The notes below the pieces were generated by a model. It saw only the letters and a list, made by a program, of their open reading frames with translations. It was not told the origin of the DNA and did not search any database. 64,000 nt of DNA from Mayamaea pseudoterrestris (lineage: Eukaryota; Bacillariophyta; Bacillariophyceae; Sellaphorales; Sellaphoraceae), in the NCBI GenBank assembly GCA_027923505.1, contig BROI01000010.1, forward strand, positions 682,001-746,000, given 5' to 3'. Below are positions 1-10,043 of the stretch, piece after piece. Each line of letters opens with the position of its first letter. Position 1 is the stretch's first letter. A program made the position numbers and the translations under genes.

Positions 1-94
1 GGAAGACTTGAGCGGAGCTTCTTGTTGCAAAGCAACTTTTACATCTCCGACAACCCGCCACAAGAAAAGCCTATGTCGACAATCCAGCAAGCAA

Positions 95-1741
95 ATGAAC
101 GAAACTGTTCGCGCGACAGTGACTCGTTTACTCAAGGCGTTAAAATGCTTTTTCTTTCCAAAATTAGCGGATGATATTTTGGCTGCGAGAAGTAACTCTG
201 CAGTGACTATGGTGCGAGCTGGCATTTTGCTTCATGGCTGTTCGGATGAAACTGAACATTACGCCAAAATTAAGGAGTCTGTTGAGTTGGTGAAAGATTT
301 GCGCGGCGAGGAAGGCCTGCGAGCTTTAGGCTTCGAGTACCGAATGCTGCCATGCGCCAACCATGCACCTACGGACCGTTGCGACGAAGACGACGACGAA
401 GACGAATGCAATGATTTTATTGATCACGAGGATGGCCAATGTCTGGTGGATGTCGTGTATGAGCAACAGCCCGTCGGCCAACCAAAGCAGGTTGAACGAG
501 GGTCCGAAGCGTCATTCCTGCACGAGGCGAAGGAAGATCTGGTCCAGTTAAATGACAAGTCCTCGGACGTAGTCACTACCGATCAAGCATCTGACAATCC
601 ATATTTGTACTCGATGCAGCCATTTTCATACTCTGAATCGTTGCGGAGTGTTGTAACGGACACATGTGACGTTGACGACCTTTTGGACGAGCCAGTATCC
701 GCTTTTTCCTCAGGACCCAAGTGCATGCTATGCATGCGCCGGCTGTACCACATTGCCACGGATACATTGGTAACACTCGCAAATCGAAAGGTTTTTATCG
801 CAGACGGCAACATGTACGAATCAGTGGCTCGCTTGTGCCAGGAAAATGCCATCGACGCCATGTGCCATGAAGCAAAACTGGAATGGCTAGACGTGGATAT
901 ACGCGACGCGAACGGGCCAGGTGGATCTCAAGACGAAAATCTTCGAGTCCTTGTTAACGCAACTCATCCATGTCTGCATCTACAAGCAAGTGATGATGGC
1001 GCACGTGATGCTATGGCTGGCAGGCCATCCCTTTTGATTGCAACGGGCCGAGGCAAGGTTCGGGCTGGAGTATTCAGCCGGGAGCACTTGATGGGATCAG
1101 GCATGGAACTAGCCACGGCACTGCCTATGGTTCGCGAAGCCATGAGGCGCAATATGAATGTCATTATTGTCGATCATAACGTGTGCGGAGAAGTTAATGG
1201 GTTCGCTAACTTCAAAAAGACGATGGACGCGATTGCCAATCGATTAGCAGAAGGCACAACCGGTATGGAGCTCTCGGATCAAGGATTATCTTATCATGCC
1301 TTATATGTCGTGGCTCATTCGGCGTCGGGTGGTCACCTTTGCCGGTATCTCCTTGAGAAACAGACACACTATTTGCCGCGCATTCAAGCCATTGCTTTCA
1401 CCGACTCAACGCACAATATCCAGTGGTGCAAGCGAAAGAGACTAACAGAACTAACTAACTTGCTGGAGTCCAAGAAATGTGTCTACTTTCGCAGTTCCAA
1501 GGCTCGAGAGCAGGATGACAATAGCTTGTGGTATCTCCATCGTTCCGGGGAACCGATTCAAACGGACGAATTCTGGCAGCACCGATTTGGAACAGTCAAT
1601 ACATACTGGGCGGGAACAAACGAGCACTCGCTTACCAATTGGTATGCGCATGTCAAGATTTGGCATCATTTCGACGACATGTTGCGCGAGGCGAGCGCTG
1701 AAAATATGATTCCCAACAGCCGCAATATCCTTCTGGACTAA
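95..1741 (+). CDS. Arb2/FAM172-like domain protein
   Basis: The last third resembles the Arb2/FAM172 fold, an alpha/beta-hydrolase-like domain found in Argonaute-binding Arb2 of fission yeast and animal FAM172. Visible landmarks are the stretch GRGKVRAGVFSREHLM, a following NVIIVDHN strand, the nucleophile-elbow-like VAHSASGGHL, and a late W-x-H-F segment. Residues about 100-210 are acidic and look disordered, splitting an N-terminal part (LRGEEGLRALGFEYR) from the main domain. The first ATG in frame is at 95, but the frame is open to the window edge, so the true start could lie upstream. Family members are linked to small-RNA or splicing factors; that role here is inference. No intron is needed. 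Confidence 0.6.
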   Translation: MNETVRATVTRLLKALKCFFFPKLADDILAARSNSAVTMVRAGILLHGCSDETEHYAKIKESVELVKDLRGEEGLRALGFEYRMLPCANHAPTDRCDEDDDEDECNDFIDHEDGQCLVDVVYEQQPVGQPKQVERGSEASFLHEAKEDLVQLNDKSSDVVTTDQASDNPYLYSMQPFSYSESLRSVVTDTCDVDDLLDEPVSAFSSGPKCMLCMRRLYHIATDTLVTLANRKVFIADGNMYESVARLCQENAIDAMCHEAKLEWLDVDIRDANGPGGSQDENLRVLVNATHPCLHLQASDDGARDAMAGRPSLLIATGRGKVRAGVFSREHLMGSGMELATALPMVREAMRRNMNVIIVDHNVCGEVNGFANFKKTMDAIANRLAEGTTGMELSDQGLSYHALYVVAHSASGGHLCRYLLEKQTHYLPRIQAIAFTDSTHNIQWCKRKRLTELTNLLESKKCVYFRSSKAREQDDNSLWYLHRSGEPIQTDEFWQHRFGTVNTYWAGTNEHSLTNWYAHVKIWHHFDDMLREASAENMIPNSRNILLD

Positions 1742-2234
1742 GAGTGAGCGCGAAAGCAAGGATGACTTTATCATGCAAAAGAGTACTGTATGTAAACTAT
1801 CTTCTGTTCGACTGTCTTTGAGGTCTGCGTTATTCGACAAAGACTCTTCCGCCCCATTCATTTTTCGTCGTTCCGTCATGCAGGCGGGCGTTTTTGGGTT
1901 ACAAGGCACAGTTACTTATCATGTTCACTCAACAATAACAACAATATATATGTTTAAACTTTATTCGCTGGCATAATAGATGACTCATCTACGAGTTCTC
2001 CGATAGACGTTTCGAGCGTCGCATATACGAAAAATCATTCATGCTACTTCCGCAATGGTCCGCGTATTTGTTTTTTACGCAATTGAAGTGGTGACTCGTG
2101 GATCTTTCGTGGCAAGAAATGCCCGCGTAGTAAACCGATCAAAGCAGAGTAGGCCGCAAACCAAGTAACCGAGAGCGCAGATCGACCTGTACATGGCGAA
2201 AGAAGAAGCTTGGTCAGATTCCCAGACGACATTC
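1742..2234. other. Intergenic stretch between convergent genes
   Basis: This 493-bp gap lies between the 3' ends of the Arb2-like gene (+) and the COPI-associated gene (-). It should hold both 3' UTRs. An open frame on the minus strand (2044-2256) could be joined to the membrane-protein gene by a weak GT-AG pair (2257 to 2187), adding a further hydrophobic segment. The unspliced end already gives four membrane segments, so I prefer it. I see no repeat or RNA gene. Confidence 0.5.
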
Positions 2235-3140
2235 TCAAGCAATCCGCATCGTCCAACCTCGGCAGAATACGAAAGAAACGTACAGAACAAAGGCAGTAAC
2301 CATTTGAAAGTTAACCGCGCTAGATGGAATTTCGGAGCTTGGATCCGCCACAGCAACGTAGCCACTGCTGTAGGCATCGTCGCCACCGTTCGCATCGTCA
2401 CCATTGGCCGCGCCATCATCTCCATTTGCATCGTCTCCAGCCGCCGCATCATCCGCATAATACTGCGACTGTTTCTCGTAAAGCGTCTTGTCATAAATGG
2501 GATGGGAGGAAGTAATGGCGGCAATCAGAAACATGAACAGGGCGCGCGCAATAAATCCCTTCAAGCCGGAAAACTTTTTGACAAGACGCGAAACGTCAAT
2601 TTCTACAGCCAGCGCAAGCATACAGAGTCCAAGTCCATAGACGCGAATGACAGTGTCTCTCCAGCCGCCTGCCATGGTCTTGACTGATTCTGGACTAGCC
2701 ATGTGTACAAAGATAATGTACATCGTGTTTGACAGCAAGTTCAACACGAGAAAGCAAAAGGTGATTGCCTTTAGCACGCGAATGATTCCAAGAACTTGTC
2801 GGGGAGTCAAGACATATGCAACGGCCTGTTTAACAATAACAGATCAGGAAGATAATGAGTACCATCATCCATATGCAAATTTGAGGAATTGTATTACAAA
2901 CGAGGAGAGCGAAAAACGATTCCTTGTTGCAAATCGGCGTCGTTGCTCAGTTCTAGGAAGAAAGCTTACCTGACAAATGCTACGAACAAGGTTGGCTTGA
3001 ATGGAATCATCGTCTTCCGGAACGTCGGTATGCTGTGCCTGGAGCCGATCGTTCAAACTCGTCGCCGGTGCCGCCACTGGTTCGGACCTTTGATCACCCA
3101 AAAGTTGCGACGAGTTGGACGACTGGTGAGAGGTGCTCAT
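2235..3140 (-). CDS. COPI-associated / TVP15-like four-span membrane protein
   Basis: This is a small four-span membrane protein of the COPI-associated/TVP15 type, expected in Golgi membranes. Exon 1 runs 3140-2970 and exon 2 2825-2235, joined in phase 0 by a 144-nt intron (CAG|GTAAGC ... AACAG|GCC), giving about 253 residues. The N-terminal 65 residues are polar. Four hydrophobic segments follow (ITFCFLVLNLLSNTMYIIF; VIRVYGLGLCMLALAVEI; GFIARALFMFLIAAIT; MVTAFVLYVSFVFC). A loop rich in Asp, Gly, Asn and Ala between spans 3 and 4 looks like an expanded low-complexity repeat. The start is the first true ATG; an upstream GTG is not credible. The family call rests on topology and the GFIARALFMF segment only. 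Confidence 0.5.
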
Positions 3141-3616
3141 ATTGTCTTTTAATTTCCTGTAAAAGGACTGCTCCACTAGTAGAAGTTACTGTTTGGATTC
3201 GTTATTTTGCTCTTGCAGATAGACTAGCGCAGCACACCCATTGACTCTGTGCCATTGCGGCCAGAAATCACAGTGGACGCTGCTTTTCGCTCGGCCAATG
3301 CTTGCTTCTAATTAGCCATCGGTTGAGCGATGGATACAATGGCGAGCTCGGAATACGGCAAGGCTGGCTCGGAAACAAGTGAACGGCGGGGTTGCTCGCC
3401 GACCTACATTATGCCCTATAGTGATGGTGGCATTTTGTGAACATCAAATTTCAGCTTAGCTACCGTAGCTATATAGTATTTATGGATCAGCTGCCTAACG
3501 CAAAAAAGCAGTTTGATTCCGCATCATCGTAATCCATATACTATGACTTTACGTAAATGGATGCAGACCCATGCTTTGGCACTAAGTGATACGCAGCGCG
3601 AAGTTAGAATCACCTC
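3141..3616. other. Intergenic stretch, promoter of the membrane-protein gene
   Basis: This 476-bp region lies between the start of the four-span protein gene and the 3' end of the XRCC3-like gene, both on the minus strand. It contains the short near-palindrome GCTACCGTAGC around 3460 followed by a TATA-like run. Nothing else was recognised. Confidence 0.4.
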
Positions 3617-4922
3617 TCACGCAACAATGCCGAGCTCGGTTATCCGAAATGTGAACACGGCCGGAGCCACAACGTTGCTCTTGACAACCGAGCAGCGTCG
3701 AATTATGGATTGATCGTGAATATGCTGCTGCTGGTTGTGCTCTAGTTGCACGCGCGTCGTCACGCAATGATGCCACGCCGTGCCCAAAGCGGCGCTGGTG
3801 TCAATGCTGTCCGCGGTCCCTTGGTTGAAAGCACCGCCCCCTGTCTGGTTGATCACTACGATTGCAAGATTGTAATGATCGGCAAGTCGCTTGAGAATTT
3901 GCGCCGCCTGCATGACAGCAGCCGCTCTCCGAGGAGCACTTCCGGAACCAAAGTCGCGATGGATTGGAGCAGCAATGCTATCCAAAACAATGAGACGGAC
4001 GGAAAACCGATTGGGATCACTGTCGCGCGCAATAATCTCATCCTCGAGGCCAGAGAGGACGTCGAGCAGCCCTTCGGTACTGTTGGGTGTATGGATCGTT
4101 ACGTTTAAAAGTACATGGTGTTCAAATTCTTGACCTTCATAAGCACAATGTAAAGATAACCCTGTTGCATTAGTTTGATTGAATAGTGCAGCTTGATTCA
4201 TTGTGATTTGCCGCAGTCGCGGAACACTTATTTTTTGTTCCGTGTCAATGTAGATGCATCCTTGTTGGAAGCGTGCGGCGCTGACTGCCAATTGCATCGC
4301 TAACTGCGTTTTTCCCGCACTTGCACGTCCGACGAGCTCGGTAATTGACCCAATGCGTATACCCCCCTTCAAATGAGTGTCGAGAGCGGCGAGTGACGTT
4401 GGAATGTGTGTCAATGAGAACCCCGTAGTCGCTCCGTGGGTCAATCGCAGTAACGACAGAGCCGTCCGAGGCTTTGGTGCGCAGTAGACACAGACTTGTT
4501 CAATAAATCGAATGCATTCGCCTATTAAGTGAGAGTGTGTATTTGATGAGAAAGGGAGTGTATATTGTTTATATAAGCAGATGAAAGTAACTACGAGATC
4601 GTAGAGCGTAAGCATCATCTATTCGTCACAACTCACAGTACGTCAACAAGGGATCCAAGACACGAAGTAGAACCAGCGGAGAAAGTTTCAGTAAGCCTCC
4701 TACAGTTGTAACCCTCTCATTAATTGTGTCACTGATGAACGACTTGCTAGAAAACGCTCTTAGTTTCGAGCAAATGTCGTCACGCAGAGTGGCAGCTGAC
4801 TGTGAGTCAGCACCAGTGACAACGATGGAATCATCTACGATTCCGCAGTCATCGGTTTTCTCCTTCAAGTTTTTGTACAGTTCTAGCGGAAGCCTGGTTA
4901 AACTGCGTTGCGCGACGGACAT
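3617..4922 (-). CDS. RAD51 paralog, XRCC3/RAD57-like recombinase mediator
   Basis: RAD51 paralogs help load and stabilise RAD51 filaments in homologous recombination. The protein (about 396 residues) is made of exon 1 (4922-4637) and exon 2 (4521-3617), joined by a 115-nt intron (TACT|GTGAG ... AATAG|GC). Walker A is GRASAGKTQL, preceded by GIRIGSITELV as in XRCC3; Walker B is LIVLDSIAAP. Near the C-terminus SALGTAWHHCVTTRVQLEH matches the L2/ATP-cap region of this group. The first ATG of the frame is at 4922; an upstream TTG is not needed. XRCC3 fits best because of TEL-GR-SAGKTQLA and DSIAAP, but other paralogs cannot be excluded. It is divergent from RACK1. Confidence 0.85.
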
Positions 4923-5243
4923 GCTTCGTTCGTTGTCGTCGCTTGCATGATGCAACAAGGTCGCAAGATGAGATTGGCACGCAGATTTGCGATTGACCGC
5001 GCCAATGCGTGAATGAATTTCGAATTTCAATACCGTTTAGGATCATGAATGAAGTTGTCATTCTGGACCTTTTGGTCGTACCGTTACACAACCTGCGGTG
5101 CAGGATGGTTAGTAACGCGGTAAGTGGTTTCGACGGTATCATCGTCATGCTCAACATCCTCTCACCAATACTTGTTATCAGCAATCTCGTCGTATCTAAT
5201 AAACATACTACGGTAGCTACCTCGAAACAGTCCATCCATTATC
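4923..5243. promoter_or_regulatory. Shared promoter region, XRCC3-like / RACK1
   Basis: About 320 bp separate the two divergent start codons. The sequence ACTACGGTAGCTACC lies just 5' of the RACK1 ATG (about 5208-5222) and is an imperfect palindrome related to the TACCGGTA/TACCGTA motifs seen elsewhere in this window. No TATA box was identified with confidence. Confidence 0.35.
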
Positions 5244-6316
5244 ATGTCAACAGAGACTCTTGTACTACGAGGAACATTGAAGGGCCACGGTGACTGGGTG
5301 ACGAGCCTTGCCACCACCCCCGAAGACCCCAACCTCTTGTTGTCGTCGTCGCGTGACAAGTCGGTGGTTGTCTGGCAGCTTACGCACTCGTCCACGACGG
5401 GAGACGATGATTCGTATGGTTATGCGCGTCGGGCTCTTCGTGGCCATTCTCATTTTGTGAGTGACGTCGTCATTTCGTCCGATGGAGCCTTTGCCCTTTC
5501 GGCTAGTTGGGACTCGGAGCTTCGACTCTGGGACATTGCCACGGGAAAGACGACCCGACGCTTTGTCGGACATGAGAAGGATGTTCTCTCTGTGGCCTTT
5601 TCGGTGGATAACCGTCAAATTGTTTCCGGTAAGCTAAAGGCGGCATCAATCGAGAATTCTCTGGAAGTTTCACCTGTTCTGAGCATCTTCTCACTCCACC
5701 ATTATTTCTCGTTTTTCTTTCTCCTTTGCTTTCATCAGGCTCCCGAGACGGAACTATTCGTCTCTGGAACACGCTCGGAGAGTGCAAGTACACCATTTCG
5801 GGAGACTCCGAAGGCCACAAGGACTGGGTCGCGTGCGTGCACTTCTCGCCTTCCCAGCAAGTCCCCCTCATTGTTTCGGCGGGATGGGACCGACTGGTCA
5901 AGGTATGGAACCTTTCCACCTGCACCTTGCGCAACGATTTGGTAGGACACACTGGATACCTCAACACTGTATGTGTGTCACCTGATGGGTCGCTCGCGGC
6001 ATCGGGAGGCAAGGACAATACGGCCATGCTTTGGGACCTGAACGAAGGCAAGCGACTTTACTCGCTCGATGCGGGAGAGATCATCAATGGACTCGTCTTT
6101 TCACCCAACAGATACTGGCTCTGCGCGGCGACGGATGACTCCATCAAGATTTGGGATTTGGAATCAAAGGTGGTTGTTGACACGCTTCGCCCGGAGGAGA
6201 CTGAAAATGGCAAGGTGCCGGCCTGCACCTGCTTGGCCTGGTCGGCGGATGGATCAACTCTCTTTGCTGGATACACGGACAATGTCATTCGCGTATATGC
6301 TGTCACATCAATTTAA
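5244..6316 (+). CDS. RACK1: RACK1, WD-repeat ribosome-associated scaffold
   Basis: RACK1 is a seven-bladed WD40 propeller bound to the 40S subunit near the mRNA exit, and acts as a signalling scaffold. Exon 1 (5244-5628) and exon 2 (5739-6316) are joined by a 110-nt intron (TCCG|GTAAGC ... TCAG|GCTCC), giving about 320 residues, the usual size. WD blades are clear: [57 protein letters not shown], with repeated (L/I)WD ends. [13 protein letters not shown] and [12 protein letters not shown] are RACK1 hallmarks. The extended acidic loop in blade 6 ([18 protein letters not shown]) is also typical. The stop is 27 bp from that of the convergent helicase gene. Confidence 0.95.
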
Positions 6317-6343
6317 ATAGTAATGATGAACTGTTATTATTAA

Positions 6344-8455
6344 TTACTCCACGTTGGTGTGGGTTGTTTGTAAGCTACCTACCGTAGTTCCGATTGCGAG
6401 ACTGCCTGCCTTGTCGTCGCTAAGAAAATTTAGCAATGCTTCGGTTGCCACATACGATAACTCACCGTCAGATTCAGCTTCCAAAACTCTTTTTAGCGCA
6501 TGGACACACTTGCGATAGTGCGGCACTACATTGCAAACAAGTTGTTTCTTGATCCCGACTTGGTGGACCGATTCGGGTGACTGGATGAGTCTCCTCATTT
6601 TATGGAACTGAGTCACTTGTCCGCCCTTTAATAGCGTGATAGACTTTCCTTTCTTGCCGGCGCGAGCTGTTCGTCCGCATCGATGTACATACACCTTGGC
6701 ATAAACAGGAACATCGTAGTTAATCACCGTGCTGACAAAAATGTCCATCCCTCGAGACATGCCATCGGAGCAAATCACCAAAGACAAATTGTCACTGACG
6801 TCCTTGCATCGACGGATCAGCGTCGCTCGATCCTTTTGGTTCAATGAGCTGGAAAACTCGGCAATCATCGTGGCGTTGCCGAGCCCCGAGGCGATCCAGA
6901 GGAGCTGCACGAGTCGCGTCAGCCTATGGGTCGACTCCAAGCTCGATGTAAACACGACAACGATACCTTTGGAGTTGGTGCTGCCATCAAATGCCGTTAG
7001 TTTCTTTGCCCCGTGCATACCATCCAGTATCAAAGACAGCAACACCACTGGCTTTTGCTCGGCTGTGCATTCCACAATACATTCCACGAGGTTGCTAGGC
7101 ATGGCATATTTCTTGCCTCCATGAGCAACGTCATCAAGGCCCGATGAAAACTGATGCAGATCAAAATGCCGCGGATTCACTAAATGCAAGGAAGCAAGCT
7201 TTTGAGGATCGCGAGTCAGAGTCGCCGACACCAGAAACTTGCGGAGTTGCACTGGCTGACGGAAACAAGCTGCAGATGTTTTGACCGAACCTGCGTCTTG
7301 ATTTTCTGGCCCTCCATGGTTGCGCCTCCAGGTCGCAGGCGTAAATTTAAAACCAGATCCATCTGGACGCATATGAAACTCTATTCGTCCCACGTCATCT
7401 TTTAATGTGACACGCTGTGGTATTTGCGTCGAATGTGCCGACGCCAGCACGCGGTCGAACCAATTGTGGTACCTTTGGTTCAGCAATCTATCCGCCTCAT
7501 CGATACAAATAAACCTCAAGTGCTGCAGTGTGAATCCAGGTGTTGACTCCAAATGATCGACAAGTCGACCCGGTGTGCAAATAAGTATGTCAATCGGTGA
7601 AGCTATTGGTTGAACGTCGTCCAATGCTGCAGTAAAATCAGAAGGTGTGTGATAGGCCTTGAGCGCCAGCTCAAGGTTACCTGGATCAAAGTACAGACGT
7701 TGACGCAAGGATGCCGAGCTAGTGCTTTTGGAGTCAACCGTCAATGCAATCTGCTCCGCCTTGAAATCAGACTGCCCAACCGCCAGTCCCACCCGTATAT
7801 TAGAGCCTTGCGTGTAAGTGTCAAAGACGCGATAAACTTGGTCGGCAAGGTCACGACTTGGAAGAACGATAAGAGCTCTCAATTTGCGAAACTGTCGATG
7901 CGCCAGCGAATTGAGAATGGGAAGAACGTAGCTCAGTGTTTTTCCACTGCCTGTGGGCGCGGTAATGCAAACGTCTCGCGCTTGAATGTGAGGGTGACGT
8001 TCACTGGCAATCACATCCGGAATAGTAAGTGCCTGTATGGAAAAGAAAGTCTCGAAGCCTTCGCGTATTAAATTATCAATTAAAAATGGAGCCAAATTCC
8101 ACGCCTCTGCTGTCTTCTGCATAGGCATTTCAGATATACGCATGGCTGCTTGAATCTCGTCTCGCGATAATCTAGAACCTGTTGATTGATCTGTCACTCG
8201 CGTGTCGTCCGCAACTGCATGTGACCAGGTATGCTCCTCATCTTCAATGATGTCCATGTCATCAAAAGCTTCCTCCTTTACATTCGCGCTCTGTTTATTA
8301 CGATTAGATGACTCGTCGGGAGCAATGACACGACATGAACTGTTCGGCTGATCGCTCGAGGCCGCAGATGACGATGATAAATTTCGCCGTCGTCTCTTCG
8401 TTGCTGCCGTTTCCTTCAGCACAGCGTGCGGATCAAATTGAGTCACTTGAAACAT
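6344..8455 (-). CDS. DEAD-box RNA helicase, DDX51/Dbp6-like
   Basis: DDX51/Dbp6 helicases act in early 60S ribosomal subunit assembly in the nucleolus. The 703-residue protein is a single exon. Motifs in order are Q-like region near residue 130, I APTGSGKT, Ia LIVLPSRDLA, Ib TPGRLVDHL, II IDEADRLL, III LVSATLTRD, IV VVFTSSLEST, V SDGMSRGMDI and VI HRCGRTARAGKKG. PSRDLA and the long insert between motifs II and III are typical of DDX51 rather than of other DEAD proteins. The N-terminus is basic, then acidic, with a likely nuclear signal (KRRRRN). It is divergent from the V-ATPase D gene. Confidence 0.88.
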   Translation of the reverse strand: MFQVTQFDPHAVLKETAATKRRRRNLSSSSAASSDQPNSSCRVIAPDESSNRNKQSANVKEEAFDDMDIIEDEEHTWSHAVADDTRVTDQSTGSRLSRDEIQAAMRISEMPMQKTAEAWNLAPFLIDNLIREGFETFFSIQALTIPDVIASERHPHIQARDVCITAPTGSGKTLSYVLPILNSLAHRQFRKLRALIVLPSRDLADQVYRVFDTYTQGSNIRVGLAVGQSDFKAEQIALTVDSKSTSSASLRQRLYFDPGNLELALKAYHTPSDFTAALDDVQPIASPIDILICTPGRLVDHLESTPGFTLQHLRFICIDEADRLLNQRYHNWFDRVLASAHSTQIPQRVTLKDDVGRIEFHMRPDGSGFKFTPATWRRNHGGPENQDAGSVKTSAACFRQPVQLRKFLVSATLTRDPQKLASLHLVNPRHFDLHQFSSGLDDVAHGGKKYAMPSNLVECIVECTAEQKPVVLLSLILDGMHGAKKLTAFDGSTNSKGIVVVFTSSLESTHRLTRLVQLLWIASGLGNATMIAEFSSSLNQKDRATLIRRCKDVSDNLSLVICSDGMSRGMDIFVSTVINYDVPVYAKVYVHRCGRTARAGKKGKSITLLKGGQVTQFHKMRRLIQSPESVHQVGIKKQLVCNVVPHYRKCVHALKRVLEAESDGELSYVATEALLNFLSDDKAGSLAIGTTVGSLQTTHTNVE

Positions 8456-8790
8456 GATTTGTACAAATTAACATTAACGCCGTAGACAGCGCCACAAGGT
8501 TCCAGAATGTTGAGCGTTTAGCAGAAGCATCGAGTCAATGTGAAACGAGAAAGATTGGTCGTGGTGAGATGAAGCAGCCTTTTGTCTGACCGGTTATGAA
8601 CATTTTACAACGTGGCAGCGTGGATGCCCGCCAATCAGATCCATCGGCTCGCTAGCATCGCCAGAAACGATCGAAGGTTTCTACGGCGACGGCGGTCCAA
8701 CAAGAATGGAGACGACGACCAAGTTGCACAGCATCATTGTCAGTCTCTTGATTGCTTCGTTTCTATAAATACAGAAATTGATCTCTTATC
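8456..8790. promoter_or_regulatory. Shared promoter region, helicase / V-ATPase D
   Basis: This 335-bp region lies between two divergent start codons. TCTATAAATAC about 28 bp before the V-ATPase ATG resembles a TATA element, or could sit in the 5' UTR. Nothing else is distinctive. Confidence 0.35.
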
Positions 8791-9632
8791 ATGTCGGAAG
8801 TCCCGCCGACGCGTATGAACCAGCAAATCTTCAAGGGGAAGTTGAAGGCTGCCGTTGGAGGACACAAGCTTCTCAAGAAAAAGGCCGATGCATTAAAGGT
8901 AAGGCTTTTGTCGCTTGTAATGGAGAAGGTAACGAGAAAGGACTTAATGTCATGCAATATATTTCAATCCTACAGGTCAAGTTCCGTGACTATGCCAAGA
9001 TGATTGCCGAAACCAAGTCCAATATGGCGGCTGATGCGTCGGGCGCCTTTTTCTCGCTCACGCAGGCCGAGTATGCTGCCGGAAACTTTAAGCGCAAGGT
9101 GGCCGAAGGTTCCCTTCAAGCTCGGATTCGCGTCGGTGCTGGCGTTGATAACGTAGCCGGTGTCAAGTTGCCAGTTTTTTCCAAGTACGATACGGGCGCT
9201 GTTGCGGACAATCAGAGTCTTGGACTGGTGGGCGGAGGCAAAAAGATTGTTGCAGTTCGCGAAAAGTTTACTATTCTTTTGGAAAATCTGATTAAGCTGG
9301 CGTCGCTTCAAACTAGTTTCATGACGCTAGATGAAGCATTGAAGGTGACGAACAGACGAGTCAACGCGCTTGAGAATGTCACCATTCCAAAGATTGAAGC
9401 CGTCCTAGATTACATTAGTCGAGAGCTTGACGAATTGGAGCGAGAGGACTTTACTCGTCTCAAGCTCGTGCAGGGGAAAAAGCAAGTCGAGATTGCAGCG
9501 GAAAATGCTCGCAAGGACGCCATGAAGCGAGAAGCGCTCTTGGAGGGCACTCCTTTACCAATTGGGAAGGAGAATGACGAGGACATCACGGCAGCATATG
9601 ATGCTAATGATGACCAGGATGTTGTCTTTTAA
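8791..9632 (+). CDS. V-type H+-ATPase subunit D
   Basis: Subunit D forms the central rotor stalk of the V1 sector and couples ATP hydrolysis to proton pumping in vacuolar membranes. Exon 1 (8791-8898, 36 codons) is joined in phase 0 to exon 2 (8976-9632) by a 77-nt intron (AAAG|GTAAGG ... TACAG|GTCAAG), giving about 254 residues, the family length. Typical segments are GGHKLLKKKADALK, VKFRDYAKMI, GAFFSLTQAEYA and TNRRVNALENVTIPK, the last a family signature. The whole protein is predicted long helical coiled coil at both ends. The acidic tail DANDDQDVVF is also usual. Confidence 0.95.
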
Positions 9633-10043
9633 GGGGACTACCGCGTTAATTTGGAAGTGGTTGGGTGTGCTATTCTTCCCAGCTAAAATTCTGTGTTGCT
9701 GTGGAATTAGCTCGGCGTATCGTTGTGTTTCAAATCTACGAACAAATTTGATCCTTCTATTTAGTACACTTTTAATTTGCTCTGGTCACACCCAATTTAT
9801 ATTTCTCTAGCATTGTTGCAAGCCATTGACCGCGGCGGCCATTGCGCAATTCATTGATCGGCCCTGTGTGGAGGACTTGGCGATAGGTGTTCTAGCTATC
9901 CGTAAGGACACGTGTGCAGGCTCGGCCGGCGCCCTCATCCGCCTAAGTAAGCGTGGCAAAACGCAAAACGAAACCGTCGGCTCACAATTTCTCCACCATG
10001 ACGAAAGGCGATTGCTGTGACACGTCCGAAATACAATTTTACC
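9633..10043. other. Intergenic stretch, 3' UTR and promoter
   Basis: This 411-bp region runs from the V-ATPase D stop to the start of the dehydrogenase fusion on the same strand. Short open frames here are chance. No repeat, RNA gene or conserved element was recognised. Confidence 0.4.

Noticed and set aside
2187-2257. A third exon of the COPI-associated gene (71-nt intron)
   Set aside because: The donor (GAG|GTTGGA) is weak and the unspliced form already has four spans; kept only as an alternative.
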